A stretch of DNA of 15,722 bases, from assembly GCA_022571175.1 (NCBI GenBank), contig JACZYI010000019.1:1-15722 (forward strand), read 5' to 3'. Each line of letters begins with the position of its first letter. The stretch's first letter is position 1. Source of the stretch: Pseudomonadota bacterium (GTDB taxonomy: Bacteria; Pseudomonadota; Alphaproteobacteria; Sphingomonadales; SMXR01). Made by a program: the position numbers and the translations under genes. Positions 14,054 to 15,722 of the stretch are shown one piece after another. The notes beneath the pieces were generated by a model. The model made no database searches and was not told the origin of the DNA. It saw only the letters and a program-made list of their open reading frames with translations.

Positions 14054-15670
14054 ATGGGCAGCGACGGGGGGCAAACAATCTCAATCAACCTGGGGTCTGA
14101 TCTGGATCAGATATCTGTTGCCGGTGCCAGCGAAGTTGAGAAGTTGCTGACTCAAAGAAAGCTCAACCAAGCCTATAACGAAGCCGAAAAACTTTTTAAG
14201 AGATTTCCCCACAAGTGCCGCGTCAGGATCATATATGGCCTGGCGGCACTCCTCACTGGCAGGCAGTCAGAAGCCGATAAAATGCTGGAATTTATCGCGA
14301 CTTTGCCCGTTGAGGAGGCTCCGGCTATTTATCTCTTCTGGGCGGACATGCTGTTTGAAAATGGAAGAACAGAGTCTGCCTGGGGCCTGTGTTCAAAGGC
14401 TTTACTACTGGAGACCATCACCCCGGATCATATGCGCCGATGCGCCAATATAGCCATGGCAACGCGCATTCCGGGAAGATTGTCTGATGTGCTTGATCAT
14501 TGGGCAAAACAATTTCCCGACGACGAAAATATAGCCCTGTTCCACGCCGGGTTTTTGTTGAGGAAAGGTCATTTAGAGGATGCCGTGGTCATGGTGCGAA
14601 ACGCCATGGAGGGTGAACGGAGCTTTGGCGCTGCTTTCAACATGCTGGCAGATATGGATATCAGCCTCATCACCAATGGGGACATGAAAAAAGCGCAGGA
14701 GTTTCGTCGTTCGGGTTCAGGAACTGACCTTGATCGAGCCTTCATCGGTTTTGCCCTTGGCAAAAAACTGGAGCGAGAGGGAGACTATGACCGCGCATTC
14801 GAAGAATATATCAGGGGAAATGGTGCCCTTCGCGCTTATTTTGATAAAACCGGGAAAATCTATCTGACGGAAAGCCAAGCTGCTTCCCACGAAATGCTGA
14901 AAAAGCTCACCGGTCTTTTCCCGTGGACTCAGTCAAAAACCCGGAAGGGGGCAAAGACCCCACAACCCATCTTCATTGTGGGCATGCCGTCTTCTGGCAC
15001 CAGTTTGATGGAGCAGATTCTCTCCATGCACAAGAATATAAGAGCTTGCGGGGAGCGGACAGCCATGAATGAGGTCATGAAACCGGTGTTAAAGGCGAGA
15101 AAGGAGGGTAGGTGGCAGGACGGAATACCAAGGGGAGAGCGCGTCAAACTACAGGAGATTTATTTATCAGGCATCAAAGACGAAATAGCGGGGTATGATT
15201 CGTTCACAGACAAAATGCCGGGAAATTTCATTTTTATCGGACTGATTTCGGAAATTTTCCCCGAAGCAAAAATTTTGCTCATGAAAAGAGACCCCATGGA
15301 TAATTGCCTCTCCATATATTGCCGGCCCTTTAATTTGGGATTTTTCTACTCCACCGATCTCAAATCCATTGGCACCTCTTATCGGCAATCAATGGCGCTG
15401 ATAAATCATTGGAAAGAACGATTTGGAGAAAAGATATTGGAAGTTTCCTATGAAAGCCTTGTTGATGACCAGGAAGGGATTTGCCGCGGAGTTTTGGAAT
15501 TTTGTGGCTTGCCGTGGGATAAAAAATGCCTGGAATTTCATGACAGCAAGCATCCGGTCTTTACTCTGAGTGCAGCTCAGGTCCGACGGCCCCTGTTCAA
15601 GACCTCCGTTGGCCGCTGGAAAAAATTTGAAAAGCATTTGGGCTCGCTCAAGGACGCACTCGACTGTTAG
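14054..15670 (+). CDS. TPR-repeat sulfotransferase, paralog 2
   Basis: The ATG at 14054 has GAGG (14045-14048) 5 nt before it; GTG 14048 would overlap that ribosome site. The product is 538 residues, colinear with paralog 1 with all active-site positions shifted by one. P-I-F-I-V-G-M-P-S-S-G-T-S-L starts at 305, with Ser313 at the usual arginine position. The likely catalytic Glu is E334 (C-G-E), followed by D-K-M-P-G-N with K387 and R-D-P-M-D-N-C-L-S at 412-420. The N-terminal helical half has the same Y-G-L-A-A-L-L-T-G-R signature as paralog 1. The C-terminal W-K-K-F-E-K-H-L-G is typical of this family. It is probably in one transcript with paralog 1 (82-nt gap). The 52 nt after its stop show no clear terminator. 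Confidence 0.88.
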   Translation: MGSDGGQTISINLGSDLDQISVAGASEVEKLLTQRKLNQAYNEAEKLFKRFPHKCRVRIIYGLAALLTGRQSEADKMLEFIATLPVEEAPAIYLFWADMLFENGRTESAWGLCSKALLLETITPDHMRRCANIAMATRIPGRLSDVLDHWAKQFPDDENIALFHAGFLLRKGHLEDAVVMVRNAMEGERSFGAAFNMLADMDISLITNGDMKKAQEFRRSGSGTDLDRAFIGFALGKKLEREGDYDRAFEEYIRGNGALRAYFDKTGKIYLTESQAASHEMLKKLTGLFPWTQSKTRKGAKTPQPIFIVGMPSSGTSLMEQILSMHKNIRACGERTAMNEVMKPVLKARKEGRWQDGIPRGERVKLQEIYLSGIKDEIAGYDSFTDKMPGNFIFIGLISEIFPEAKILLMKRDPMDNCLSIYCRPFNLGFFYSTDLKSIGTSYRQSMALINHWKERFGEKILEVSYESLVDDQEGICRGVLEFCGLPWDKKCLEFHDSKHPVFTLSAAQVRRPLFKTSVGRWKKFEKHLGSLKDALDC

Positions 15671-15722
15671 TCCGTGCTTTTATGATCCAGCCGACAGGTC
15701 AGGCAATAGGCCGAGCCCCCAC

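Overview
The window is a gene-dense stretch read entirely on the + strand. It has no RNA genes, insertion sequences or CRISPR arrays that I can see. Moderate GC, a TolC/HlyD-type envelope export machinery, TPR-sulfotransferases and periplasmic DUF547 proteins point to a Gram-negative bacterium. A marine-type alphaproteobacterium is my best guess, but that placement is inference from gene content and not from a marker gene.

Region 1 (1-9437) looks like one transcription unit of five closely spaced genes. The first is the 3' part of a very long cadherin-repeat surface protein, cut by the window edge. It is followed by an outer-membrane TolC-like lipoprotein, a short HlyD-type periplasmic adaptor, a second adaptor that carries a cytoplasmic GAF-like domain in front of its membrane anchor, and a fusion protein. 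The fusion combines a PqqD-like N-terminal domain, an intact M50 site-2-protease-like membrane domain (HESGH and NPFLKFDG motifs) and a C-terminal HlyD-like adaptor. Stop and start codons overlap or lie 4-20 nt apart. No ABC ATPase or RND pump is present in the window. The natural reading is an envelope export or processing apparatus for the giant repeat protein, in which the M50 protein occupies the inner-membrane place normally held by an ABC transporter. This is the candidate undescribed system.

Region 2 (about 9538-12214) is a tandem duplication of about 1.35 kb. Each copy carries a leader, a possible promoter and a secreted DUF547-family protein. The copies align without gaps at protein level for most of their length. 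Both lack the family's usual cysteines and contain no cysteine at all.

Region 3 (about 12238-15670) holds two tandem paralogous TPR-sulfotransferases. Each follows a GC-rich stem-loop about 50 nt before its start codon. Both replace the usual arginine of the PAPS-binding P-R-S-G-T-T loop with serine. Their position beside an export cassette recalls the RaxST/RaxA arrangement, in which a sulfotransferase modifies an exported peptide. A link here to the repeat protein is only a hypothesis.
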